Shown piece by piece: positions 55,137-63,837 of a DNA stretch of 64,000 nt. The DNA is taken from the NCBI GenBank assembly GCA_963717255.1, contig CAVQVT010000002.1:1-64000 (forward strand), given 5' to 3'. This DNA comes from CAIYQJ01 sp963717255. Its GTDB lineage: Bacteria > Chloroflexota > Limnocylindria > Limnocylindrales > CSP1-4. A program made the translations under genes and the position numbers. Positions within the stretch are counted from its first letter, which is position 1, and the number at the start of each line of letters is the position of its first letter. The notes beneath the pieces were generated by a model. It saw nothing but the letters and a program-made list of their open reading frames with translations. It was not told where the DNA came from and did not search any database.

Positions 55137-55441
55137 GCGGGCTCCTCGCCCGTGACGCGCCCGGCGACGCGGTACAGCAGCAGCGCCCAGACGGTGATGA
55201 AGGCGAGCAGGAGCGGCTCCTCCGGCGGGATCCCGGGCGCGACGATGGCGACGACCCACGTCGGGTTCGAGGCGAACCAGCCACCGGCTGCGCCGATCGC
55301 GTCGAAGGCGAGGAACGCGATCTCGACGACGAGGATCGCGGCGGCGGTCGCCCGGCTCCACAGGCCGAGGCGCAGGCGGCGGTCGACCAAGGCTGCACCG
55401 ACGAAGGCGAGGAGGATCGCGAAGAGGTAGAGGCCCGGCAC
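55133..55441 (-). CDS. crtYe: Lycopene cyclase domain protein, CrtYe-like subunit
   Basis: 102 residues, three helices; PPEEPLLLAF carries the PxEE signature. GTG 55441 is chosen because a -10 box ends 6 nt upstream; longer in-frame starts would lie beyond the promoter. First gene of the carotenoid operon. No GGPP synthase gene is in the window. Confidence 0.84.
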   Translation of the reverse strand: MPGLYLFAILLAFVGAALVDRRLRLGLWSRATAAAILVVEIAFLAFDAIGAAGGWFASNPTWVVAIVAPGIPPEEPLLLAFITVWALLLYRVAGRVTGEEPA

Positions 55442-55447
55442 GCGTCG

Positions 55448-55453
55448 AGTGTA
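55448..55453 (-). promoter_or_regulatory. -10 box of the carotenoid operon (TACACT), leaderless
   Basis: TACACT on the minus strand, 6 nt before GTG 55441, no ribosome site. All five carotenoid genes and plsY lie downstream without another clear promoter. Confidence 0.55.
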
Positions 55454-55724
55454 GCGGTGCGACGTGCCCGGCCGGGTCCGCCCCGGGTCTGGAAGCCCGG
55501 CCCCTCGAGTGCGCATCCGTGCCGTCAGTGGCTGGCCGACCACGTGATTCGCATCGTTGCTCGCTTCTGGGCGCGTGTTTCGCACCTCGGGCTCGTTCAC
55601 GCCGTGCGAGGCGCGCGGGACCATGGGACCCCACCCGCGCCCGCCGTCCGAGGGCCGGACGCGGCGCTTGACCCCCGGCCCCGCGGGCGCGCCCGCCGTC
55701 CCGGCTGGAGGCACCACCGGTCGC
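55454..55724. promoter_or_regulatory. Divergent regulatory region between carotenoid operon and MscS gene
   Basis: 270 nt without a gene. A less GC-rich patch (about 55540-55600) includes the palindrome CACGTG and short inverted repeats (GTTTCGCAC-type), candidate operator sites. Both flanking genes have leaderless promoters at its ends. I recognise no specific regulator site. Confidence 0.3.
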
Positions 55725-55730
55725 TACCAT
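55725..55730 (+). promoter_or_regulatory. -10 box of the MscS gene (TACCAT), leaderless
   Basis: TACCAT ends 6 nt before the ATG at 55737. No ribosome site, no clear -35. Confidence 0.6.
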
Positions 55731-55736
55731 CCGTGT

Positions 55737-56687
55737 ATGCCGACGTTCGACCCGAGCGACGTGGACGGCCTCGTCGCGTTCCTTCGCGCCAACTGGTTCG
55801 TCATCGCGTTCTGGGGGATCGCCCTCGTCGTCGGGTACCGGCTCGCCCGCCCCCTCGTCCACCGCGTCACCGTCCGGGTGATGCGCTCGACGACCGGCCA
55901 CGTCGACGCGGATCTCGCCGAACTGTCGGCAGCCGAGGCCGAGAAGCGGGCGGCGACGATCGAGGACCTCGTGAGCAAGCTGCTCCGGTTGACGATCGTC
56001 GCCATCGGTGTCCTCATCGTCCTCGCGCTGTTCGACCTTCTCCCCGTCATCGCCGGCCTGAGCATCGCGCTCGCCGCGATCACCCTCGCCGGCCAGGCCA
56101 TCGTCCTCGACTACCTCATGGGGATCCTCATCCTCGTCGAGGGCCAGTACTTCATCGGCGACTGGATCTCCGTCGGCGGCGTCGAGGGGTCCGTCGAGGA
56201 GATCACGCTCCGCCGTACCGTGATCCGCGACGCGACGGGCACCGTCCACAGCGTGTCGAACGGCGTGATCCGCACGTCGTCCAACCTCACGCGCCTCTAC
56301 GCCGGGCTCAACGTGGACGTCGTCGTGCCGTACGACACGGACATCGACCGCGCGAGCGCGGTCGTGGGCCGCGTGGGCCGCGAGATGTTCGAGGACCCGG
56401 AATGGTCCGGCCGCCTCCTCGACGCCCCGAAGCTCATCCGCGTGGGACCCCTCGGCGACCTCGGGGTGACGCTGAAGGTCGGCGGCCGCGTGCGCGCCGC
56501 CGACCGCTGGGAGGCCCCGGGCGAGTATCGCCGGCGCCTGCTCGCCGCGTTCAACACGGAGGGCATCGAGATCGCGCGCCGCGGTGCGATCGTCGTCGGG
56601 AAGGACGCCGCGGGCGGGACGGTGGCGGTCGACCCCTCGGCGCTCGACGCGCCGCCGCGGGAGCCGCCGAGCACGCCGGCCGGCTAG
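55737..56687 (+). CDS. MscS-family mechanosensitive ion channel
   Basis: 316 residues. Three membrane helices (about 20-40, 82-103, 108-135); the third is the pore helix (GLSIALAAITLAGQAIVLDYL), followed by the MscS beta domain (FIGDWISVGGVEGSVEEITLRRT, SNGVIRTSSNLT) and a C-terminal alpha/beta domain. Opens under membrane tension to release solutes. The promoter supports this ATG. Confidence 0.92.
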   Translation: MPTFDPSDVDGLVAFLRANWFVIAFWGIALVVGYRLARPLVHRVTVRVMRSTTGHVDADLAELSAAEAEKRAATIEDLVSKLLRLTIVAIGVLIVLALFDLLPVIAGLSIALAAITLAGQAIVLDYLMGILILVEGQYFIGDWISVGGVEGSVEEITLRRTVIRDATGTVHSVSNGVIRTSSNLTRLYAGLNVDVVVPYDTDIDRASAVVGRVGREMFEDPEWSGRLLDAPKLIRVGPLGDLGVTLKVGGRVRAADRWEAPGEYRRRLLAAFNTEGIEIARRGAIVVGKDAAGGTVAVDPSALDAPPREPPSTPAG

Positions 56688-56776
56688 GCCGCCCGCGACC
56701 GAGGCGGCGGCCGCCGGCCTGGGGTCGGGGGCCGCACCGGACCATCCGGCCCCTCGTTCGCGCCCCTGCGCCGCGG

Positions 56777-56782
56777 TAGACT
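56777..56782 (+). promoter_or_regulatory. -10 box (TAGACT) for acs
   Basis: TAGACT about 62 nt before GTG 56844. Unlike its neighbours this gene has a true leader with TGGAGGA. Confidence 0.5.
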
Positions 56783-56843
56783 GGGACGCCCGCACGCCGC
56801 CCGCGTGGCGGCGGCGACCCGACCGGCGCGTGGAGGACCGCCC

Positions 56844-58811
56844 GTGAGCCTCGACGAGAGCATCCCGGCCCGGCCCGAGATCGAGGGCCTTCTGCTCGAG
56901 AGCCGGACGTTCCCGCCGGACCCCGCCTTCGCGGCGCAGGCGAACGCGACCGCCGATCTCTACGCCGAGGCGGAGCGCGACCCCGAGGCCTTCTGGGCGG
57001 CGCGGGCGCACGAGGTCCTCTCGTGGTTCACGCCGTTCGGGACCGTCCTCGACTGGGATCCACCGTTCGCGAAGTGGTTCGTCGGGGGCGAGCTCAACGT
57101 CGCGTACAACTGCGTCGACCGCCACGTGGAGCGCGGCCTCGGGGAGAAGGTCGCGTACCACTGGATCGGAGAGCCCGGCGACACGCGGACGATCACGTAC
57201 GCCGATCTCCAGCGCGAGGTCAACCGGGCCGCGAACGCCCTGCTCGAGCTGGGCATCCGGAAGGGCGACCGGGTCGCGATCTACATGCCGATGATCCCGG
57301 AGCTGCCCGTCTCGATGCTCGCGTGCGCGAAGATCGGCGCCGCGCACACGGTGATCTTCGGCGGCTTCTCCGCCGAAGCCCTCTCTGACCGGATCAACGA
57401 CGCGGAGGCGAAGGTCCTCGTGACCGCCGACGGGGGCTGGCGGCGCGGCAGGAAGGTCGGCCTGAAGCACCACGCCGACGAGGCGCTCGCCACGGCGCCG
57501 TCCATCCTGCACACCATCGTGGTGGACCGGCTCGGGGACGGCTGCCACATGGTCGAGGGGCGCGACCACTGGTGGGCGGAGATCGTCGGACGCCAGAGCC
57601 CCGTGTGCGACTCCGTCCCCGTCGAGTCGGAGCAGATGCTCTACCTGTTGTACACGTCGGGCACGACCGCCAAGCCGAAGGGGATCGTCCACACGAGCGC
57701 CGGGTACCTGCTGGGAGCCTCCTGGACGCACCGGATGGTCTTCGACGTGAAGCCCGACGACGTCTACTGGTGCGCCGCGGACATCGGCTGGGTCACCGGC
57801 CACTCGTACATCGTGTACGGCCCCCTCGCGAACGCGACCACCGGGGTCATGTACGAGGGCGCGCCCGACACGCCCGACTGGGACCGCTGGTGGGAGATCG
57901 TCGAGCGGTACCGGGTGACGATCCTCTACACGGCGCCGACGGCGATCCGCGCCTGCATGAAGCAGGGGCCCGCCCACCCCGCGAAGCACGACCTCTCGTC
58001 GATCCGGCTCCTCGGGTCGGTCGGCGAGCCCATCAACCCGGAGGCGTGGCTCTGGTACCACGAGCACATCGGCGGCTCGAAGGCGCCGATCGTGGACACG
58101 TGGTGGCAGACCGAGACCGGATCGATCCTCGTCAGCCCGCTGCCCGGCCTCACGACGACGAAGCCCGGGAGCGCCACCTTCCCGCTGCCCGGGATCGGAG
58201 TGGACGTCGTGGACGCCGAGGGCGGCTCGGTGCCGAACGGTGCCGGCGGCTACCTCGTCCTCACGCGACCGTGGCCGTCCATGCTCCGGGGGATCCACGG
58301 CGATCCCGATCGGTACCGCCAGACGTACTGGAGCCGCTTCCCGGGGATGTACTTCGCGGGCGACGGTGCGAAGAGGGACGAGGACGGCTACCTCTGGCTC
58401 CTCGGCCGCGTGGACGACGTGATGAACATCGCGGGCCACAGGCTCAGCACGATCGAGGTCGAGTCGGCGCTCGTGGACCATCCGTCCGTCGCCGAGGCGG
58501 CGGTCGTCGGGAAGTCCGACGAGGTCACCGGCCAGGCGATCTTCGCCTTCGTCATCCTCAAGGCCGGGCAGGAGCCGTCCGACGCCCTGGCGGTCCAGCT
58601 CCGGGAGCATGTCGCGTACGTCATCGGGCCGATCGCCCGGCCTCGCTACCTCCTCTTCACGCCCGACCTGCCGAAGACGCGGTCGGGCAAGATCATGCGG
58701 CGGCTCCTCCGCGACATCGCGGAGGGGCGGTCGCTCGGCGACACGACGACACTCGCGGACGCGACGGTCGTGGACACCATCCGCGAGCGGACGGGCGGCA
58801 CGGAGGACTGA
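56844..58811 (+). CDS. acs: Acetyl-CoA synthetase
   Basis: ANL-superfamily enzyme making acetyl-CoA from acetate, ATP and CoA, which could feed the fatty-acid operon. 655 residues, standard length. YTSGTTAKPKG P-loop, TWWQTETGS, the hinge-region GRVDDVMNIAGHR and the C-terminal lysine in RSGKIMRR (often controlled by acetylation). Start from the GGAGGA site 7 nt upstream. Confidence 0.95.
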   Translation: MSLDESIPARPEIEGLLLESRTFPPDPAFAAQANATADLYAEAERDPEAFWAARAHEVLSWFTPFGTVLDWDPPFAKWFVGGELNVAYNCVDRHVERGLGEKVAYHWIGEPGDTRTITYADLQREVNRAANALLELGIRKGDRVAIYMPMIPELPVSMLACAKIGAAHTVIFGGFSAEALSDRINDAEAKVLVTADGGWRRGRKVGLKHHADEALATAPSILHTIVVDRLGDGCHMVEGRDHWWAEIVGRQSPVCDSVPVESEQMLYLLYTSGTTAKPKGIVHTSAGYLLGASWTHRMVFDVKPDDVYWCAADIGWVTGHSYIVYGPLANATTGVMYEGAPDTPDWDRWWEIVERYRVTILYTAPTAIRACMKQGPAHPAKHDLSSIRLLGSVGEPINPEAWLWYHEHIGGSKAPIVDTWWQTETGSILVSPLPGLTTTKPGSATFPLPGIGVDVVDAEGGSVPNGAGGYLVLTRPWPSMLRGIHGDPDRYRQTYWSRFPGMYFAGDGAKRDEDGYLWLLGRVDDVMNIAGHRLSTIEVESALVDHPSVAEAAVVGKSDEVTGQAIFAFVILKAGQEPSDALAVQLREHVAYVIGPIARPRYLLFTPDLPKTRSGKIMRRLLRDIAEGRSLGDTTTLADATVVDTIRERTGGTED

Positions 58812-58815
58812 GCCG

Positions 58816-59511
58816 GTGCCACTCTTCGACATCTTCCGGCGGAAGCCGCAGGCGGCCGAGCCCCCGCAGGAGGCGCCCGCCCAGGAGCCCGGTACTCCGA
58901 TCGACGCGTGCACGGAGGACTGGCGCATCAGGGGGCAGGTGGCGATCGACGGGCGCCTCCTCGACGCGCTGAACCGCCGCGATCCACTCTCGATCGTGTC
59001 CGCGGAGTGGGCGCCCATCGACGGATCCGCCCCGTTCGAGGCCGTGCCCGGGTTGCGGACCCTGGACCCGTTCGATCTCCTCGTGGTCTTCGCCAGGCCG
59101 GACTCGATGCCCGCCCGGTCGCTCGAGGAGATCGCGGCGCGAAGGCGTTCCAAGGACTCGTTCGACGTCCTCGTGGACCTCTCGCCCTTCCAGGTCGTGG
59201 GGACCGTCCACCTCTACCCCGGCCTGGGTGCCTCATCGCTCCTGGAGCGCAGCTCCGACCTCTTCATCGCCTTCACGGGCGCCGTGGCGGCCCTCCCTTC
59301 CGGGCAGCGCGTCGGCCCCGGCGAGCCCACGACGATCATGGTGAACCGCTCATACCTGACCCACGTCGAGCAGGTGGACGAGGACACCATGCGAGCGGTG
59401 CTCGCCTCGGGCGCCGGATCTGCGGCGGGCGAGCCCGCGACCTCCGACGCTGCCGCGCCGACGCCGTCGGCGGTCGAGGAGGGGAGCGACGAGGCCGGCG
59501 ACGACGCCTGA
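58816..59511 (+). CDS. Conserved-looking hypothetical protein
   Basis: 231 residues, unrecognised. A 30-residue Pro/Glu/Ala-rich start is followed by one mixed alpha/beta domain (about 35-190: DPFDLLVVFARP, DVLVDLSPFQVVGTVHLYPG, TTIMVNRSYLTHVEQV) and an acidic Ala/Glu tail. No signal peptide or membrane helix. Starts 4 nt after acs with GTG, so probably cotranscribed with it. Confidence 0.72.
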   Translation: MPLFDIFRRKPQAAEPPQEAPAQEPGTPIDACTEDWRIRGQVAIDGRLLDALNRRDPLSIVSAEWAPIDGSAPFEAVPGLRTLDPFDLLVVFARPDSMPARSLEEIAARRRSKDSFDVLVDLSPFQVVGTVHLYPGLGASSLLERSSDLFIAFTGAVAALPSGQRVGPGEPTTIMVNRSYLTHVEQVDEDTMRAVLASGAGSAAGEPATSDAAAPTPSAVEEGSDEAGDDA

Positions 59512-59532
59512 CCGCCGAAGCGCGAGAGACGA

Positions 59533-59569
59533 GAAGGGCCGGGTCCGGCGCAGCCGGACCCGGCCCTTC
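59533..59569. terminator. Bidirectional terminator hairpin (17-bp perfect stem)
   Basis: Arms 59533-59549 and 59553-59569 with a GCA loop, between convergent stops at 59511 and 59595. Confidence 0.88.
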
Positions 59570-59594
59570 GTGCGTGACGAGGATCCCGCCGGGA

Positions 59595-60995
59595 TCAGGC
59601 CTCGGGGTCGCGCGCGGTGAGCTCGACGAGCCCGGGCTCGACACGCCCGAGATGCGGTGCGAACCCGCCGAGCGAGGCGACGGCGTCAGCGAGCGCGACG
59701 TCCGCCGAGTGGGAGACGGCGAAGACGAACTCGCCGGACGGCCCGGACGAGACGGCGACCGAGCGCACGCCGGGGAGCCTGCCGAGCTGGCGCTTGAACG
59801 CGGCGATGCTCGAGACGCTCGTCAAGCCCGTGACGACCACCTGGGACGTCTCGACGGGTCCGTCCTGCGCCGGGGCCTCCGGCGCCGGCTGGTTGGCCGG
59901 CACGCCGAGGCCGGCGAGGCGCGCACTGATCGAGCCGTCCGCGACCGCGCCGCCGTCGGCCTCCTCGGCCGACGCGCCCGCGAGCGCGTCGCGCTCGGCA
60001 TCGGCGAAGTCGGGCGGCGCTGCGGCACCTTGATCCATCTCGCCCGACGCCTGCGCCCCGGCGTCCGCGGGCCATTCGCCGCCCTGCTCGGCGGACGCGA
60101 CCTGCTCCGTCTCGCCGACGACCTCGACGGCGCCGTCCTCGGGCGTCTCCCCGCCATCGGAGCCTGGCTCCATGACGCCGTCGGCACCGCTCGTCACGTC
60201 GCCTGCGTCCGCCTGGGCCGCCTCCGGCTCGCCCTCGGCCAGGTCTGATGCCGCGGACTCGTCGAGGACGGCGGTCGGGGCCGTGGCCCGCGCCACGATC
60301 TCGGCGCGCTGCGCCTCGGTCAGCGGTGCGAACGGCGTGGGCTCCGGGAGGCTTGCCGCGAGCGCGGCGAACCGGCCCGGGTCCTGTTCGGCGATCAGGC
60401 GCTCGAAGAAGGCGTCCATCTCCGCCTCGAAGGCCGTCACCTGGCCCTGGACGCTCTCGATCTCCGCCTCGACGACGGCGGCATGCCCCTCGAGCTCGTG
60501 ATCGAGATCGGTCTTGCGTGCGGCGATGCGCTGCTCGGTCTCCTCGCGGATGCGCGCGATCTCCGCCTTCGACCACTCCCGGACGTGGGTCACGTCGTCG
60601 TCGGCGCGTCGGCGGATCGCCGTGGCGTCGTCGGCGGACCGCGACTGGATCTCCTCGACGGCGGCCTTGCCGTCGGCGCGGACCTGGTCGAGCGTCGCCA
60701 CGCGGCCTTCCTCGGCCGCCGTATGCATCGCGCGCGTGAGCTCGGCGAGGAACTTGCTCTGCCGGCGCGCGGGGACCGCCCTGGCGGCTGCAGTGGCCTC
60801 GGCCGGGGCGTCACCTTCCGTCGCGTCACCGTCGGGCGCGGACATCTCGCCCTCCGGCGTGGGCATCTCCGTGCCCTGCTGCATGTCCGCGACCTCGGCG
60901 TCCATCGGCGGATCACCTCCGCTGCCGTCGGCCGGCGGGTCGCGCCGGTCGCTCCACGGGAGCCGGAAGCCGGCTCGCTGCTCCGTCGTATCCAT
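59595..60995 (-). CDS. Coiled-coil protein of unknown function with C-terminal alpha/beta domain
   Basis: 466 residues, no signal peptide. Residues about 80-215 are a long charged helix with heptad pattern (RRADDDVTHVREWSKAEI, RIREETEQRIAARKTDLDH), like DivIVA-type or stalk proteins. A long acidic, Ala/Gly/Glu-rich disordered stretch (about 235-375) follows, then an 85-residue C-terminal domain (SQVVVTGLTSVSSIAAFKRQ, LPGVRSVAVSSG) with ferredoxin-like beta-alpha-beta order. ATG 60995 has GAGGAT upstream. Possible scaffold; function unknown. Confidence 0.75.
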   Translation of the reverse strand: MDTTEQRAGFRLPWSDRRDPPADGSGGDPPMDAEVADMQQGTEMPTPEGEMSAPDGDATEGDAPAEATAAARAVPARRQSKFLAELTRAMHTAAEEGRVATLDQVRADGKAAVEEIQSRSADDATAIRRRADDDVTHVREWSKAEIARIREETEQRIAARKTDLDHELEGHAAVVEAEIESVQGQVTAFEAEMDAFFERLIAEQDPGRFAALAASLPEPTPFAPLTEAQRAEIVARATAPTAVLDESAASDLAEGEPEAAQADAGDVTSGADGVMEPGSDGGETPEDGAVEVVGETEQVASAEQGGEWPADAGAQASGEMDQGAAAPPDFADAERDALAGASAEEADGGAVADGSISARLAGLGVPANQPAPEAPAQDGPVETSQVVVTGLTSVSSIAAFKRQLGRLPGVRSVAVSSGPSGEFVFAVSHSADVALADAVASLGGFAPHLGRVEPGLVELTARDPEA

Positions 60996-61233
60996 CGTCG
61001 AGATCCTCGTCGGCGGCCGTTCGGCCGATGCGCGCTCCCACCGGTCACGCATCCCCGAGTCTGGCGCGGGCAGCCCGCGCGGACAGGGTGCCGGTGGTAC
61101 CAGCACGCACCACCAGTTCGTACCGTGACCATGCTACGACCGGGCCCCGGCGAGAAGGGCCGCGCGCAGGACGAGCCCGCCGCCGCGGCGCGCCGAGCGG
61201 TCACCCTCCGACGACCGCTCTTGCCGTTGCCGG
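60996..61233 (-). promoter_or_regulatory. Divergent gap upstream of the coiled-coil gene and moaA
   Basis: 238 nt without a supported gene. TAGCAT on the minus strand at 61131-61136 may be the -10 box of the coiled-coil gene, with a leader of about 130 nt. Nothing else recognised. Confidence 0.3.
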
Positions 61234-61239
61234 TACGAT
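61234..61239 (+). promoter_or_regulatory. -10 box of moaA (TACGAT), leaderless
   Basis: TACGAT ends 7 nt before ATG 61247. An ATG at 61238 overlaps the box, so 61247 is the likely start. Confidence 0.6.
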
Positions 61240-61246
61240 GCCCCCC

Positions 61247-62275
61247 ATGGACGCGCCTCCCGGCGAGGCGCCGGCCAGGGACCTCCTGGGCCGGCGCCTC
61301 CACGATCTCCGGATCTCGGTCACGGACCGCTGCAACTTCCGCTGCGTCTACTGCATGCCGGCGGAGATCTTCGGCGCGGACTTCGCGTTCGTCCCGCGCG
61401 CCGAGCTGCTCTCGTACGAGGAGAGCGCGCGACTCGCGCGGGTCTTCGTCTCTCTCGGCGTGGAGAAGGTCCGGATCACGGGCGGCGAGCCTCTCGTCCG
61501 CCGCGACCTGCCCGACTTCGTCGCCATGCTCGCGGCCATCCCCGGGGTGGTCGATCTCACGCTGACGACCAACGGCGCCGCGCTCCGGCGCCTCGCGGAG
61601 CCACTCGCGGACGCCGGCCTCCGCCGGATCACCGTGAGCCTGGATTCGCTCGACCCCGAGGTCTTCGCCCGGATGAACGGCGTGGGCTTCCCGGTCTCCC
61701 GGGTCCTCGAAGGGATCGATGCCGCTCGTGCCGCCGGGCTCTCGCCCATCAAGGTGAACACCGTCGTGCGCCGCGGCCTCAACGACGCGAGCGTCCTGCC
61801 GCTCGCGCGGTGGGCGCGCGACGCCGGGCTCACCGTCCGCTTCATCGAGTACATGGACGTCGGCCACGCGAACGGCTGGCGGCTGGACGATGTGGTCCCG
61901 GCCACCGAGATCGTCGAGACGATCGGGCGCGAGCTGCCGCTCGAGCCGGTCGCCCCGGCGTACCGCGGCGAGGTCGCCGACCGCTGGCGATACCTCGACG
62001 GCGCCGGCGAGATCGGCGTGATCGCCTCCGTCACCCAGCCGTTCTGTGGCGACTGCAGCCGGGCGCGGATCTCCGCCGTCGGCGAGCTCTACACGTGCCT
62101 CTTCGCGACCCACGGCCACGACCTGCGCTCGCTGCTCCGCGGGGGTGCGAGCGACGACGCGATCCGCGAACGGATCGAGGGCGTGTGGGGCGCCCGCGTG
62201 GACCGCTACTCTGAGATCCGATCGGACGAGACGGAGGGCCTGCCCAGGGTCGAGATGTTCGCGATCGGAGGATAG
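61247..62275 (+). CDS. moaA: GTP 3',8-cyclase MoaA (molybdenum cofactor synthesis)
   Basis: Radical-SAM enzyme turning GTP into 3',8-cyclo-GTP, first step of molybdopterin synthesis. 342 residues. The SAM cluster is C29-x3-C33-x2-C36, and the second Fe-S cluster is seen in FCGDCSRARIS with a further Cys in LYTCLF. The C-terminal double glycine (IGG), needed for activity in MoaA, is present. No other moa gene is in the window. Confidence 0.95.
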   Translation: MDAPPGEAPARDLLGRRLHDLRISVTDRCNFRCVYCMPAEIFGADFAFVPRAELLSYEESARLARVFVSLGVEKVRITGGEPLVRRDLPDFVAMLAAIPGVVDLTLTTNGAALRRLAEPLADAGLRRITVSLDSLDPEVFARMNGVGFPVSRVLEGIDAARAAGLSPIKVNTVVRRGLNDASVLPLARWARDAGLTVRFIEYMDVGHANGWRLDDVVPATEIVETIGRELPLEPVAPAYRGEVADRWRYLDGAGEIGVIASVTQPFCGDCSRARISAVGELYTCLFATHGHDLRSLLRGGASDDAIRERIEGVWGARVDRYSEIRSDETEGLPRVEMFAIGG

Positions 62276-62351
62276 ACCGGCGAGCAGCCGGGGCAACGGC
62301 ATGGCGGCGGATCGCCCGCATACGCGGGCCGCCGAGCGGGAGGGTGGATCG

Positions 62352-63077
62352 GTGACTGAAGACCAGGGAGGAGCGCCGGGCGGCGCGGGTGGTGGTGGGT
62401 GGCAGCCCGGAGGGCCGGCCCCGCAGGGATCCCCGCCGGATCCCGGTGACACGGCGTCGCAGGCGGCGACGGGCGCGCGCAGCGCGATCGACGACGTGGG
62501 GAGGCAGATCCCGGGGAACGTCGCGACGCAGGCGGCCCCCATGGGCCTGGTCTACGGCGACGTCCTGAACCGCTCGATCGCGTACATCATCGACGCGATC
62601 CTCATCGGGATCGTGAGCGCGATCTTCCAGGTGATCATCGGCGCGATCTTCGGGCCGGCGGTCGCGCTCAACCTCAATGCCAACTCGCTCGGCGACCTGA
62701 CGTCCGTGAACTACCTGACGATCCTCCTGGGCGCGGCAGCCGGGATCGCGGTGAGCTTCGCCTACTTTGTCTGGTTCTGGACGAGCCAGCGCGCGACGAT
62801 CGGCATGAAGGTGCTCTCGCTCCAGGTCGGCAACGAGTCGAACGGCGCGACGCTCGTGATGAACCAGGCGGTCGTCCGCTGGGCGGCGCTGTTCGGGCCC
62901 GCGGCGCTCTCGCAGGCCTTCTGGCCGGCGCCGGTCCTCGGAACGATCCTGGGCCTCGTCTCGTTCATCTGGTTCCTCGTCCTGCTGTACACGACGTGGT
63001 CCAGCCCCACGAAGCAGGGCCTCCACGACAGGTACGCCCACACGATGGTCGTGAAGACGGTCCGCACGGTGGCCTGA
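62352..63077 (+). CDS. RDD family membrane protein
   Basis: 241 residues. A Gly/Pro/Gln-rich cytoplasmic N-terminus (about 1-65), then RDD-type helices: YGDVLNRSIAYIIDAILIGI, a second helix pair around 120-145, TIGMKVLSLQV, and HDRYAHTMVV near the end. The family is membrane-embedded with unclear transport roles. GTG 62352 chosen for its GGAGGG site; ATG 62301-62311 upstream in frame is possible. Confidence 0.85.
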   Translation: MTEDQGGAPGGAGGGGWQPGGPAPQGSPPDPGDTASQAATGARSAIDDVGRQIPGNVATQAAPMGLVYGDVLNRSIAYIIDAILIGIVSAIFQVIIGAIFGPAVALNLNANSLGDLTSVNYLTILLGAAAGIAVSFAYFVWFWTSQRATIGMKVLSLQVGNESNGATLVMNQAVVRWAALFGPAALSQAFWPAPVLGTILGLVSFIWFLVLLYTTWSSPTKQGLHDRYAHTMVVKTVRTVA

Positions 63078-63111
63078 CGCCCGCAGTCCCGGCGACGCGC
63101 CCGGATCGAGA

Positions 63112-63135
63112 CCCCGCCCGGCACGCTGGGCGGGG
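63112..63135 (+). terminator. Terminator hairpin (8-bp core stem)
   Basis: CCCCGCCC and GGGCGGGG around an 8-nt loop, extended by partial pairing outside, 35 nt after the RDD gene. Confidence 0.65.
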
Positions 63136-63170
63136 CCTCCTCATCTCCCCGGCCGCGCCGACACGGGCGT

Positions 63171-63199
63171 TTGACGGAACCCGCCGTCCTTCCCACTCT
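63171..63199 (+). promoter_or_regulatory. Promoter TTGACG-N17-CACTCT for the lipoprotein gene
   Basis: TTGACG at 63171-63176 and CACTCT at 63194-63199 with a 17-nt spacer; GTG 63206 follows 6 nt later. The -35 is good, the -10 lacks the first T. Confidence 0.5.
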
Positions 63200-63205
63200 G
63201 GGCGC

Positions 63206-63837
<632 letters not shown>

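Noticed and set aside
54831..59153. A 1440-residue open frame on the minus strand
   Set aside because: Antisense to acs and mscS; only its last 101 codons encode a real protein (CrtYf-like). Long antisense frames are expected at this GC content.
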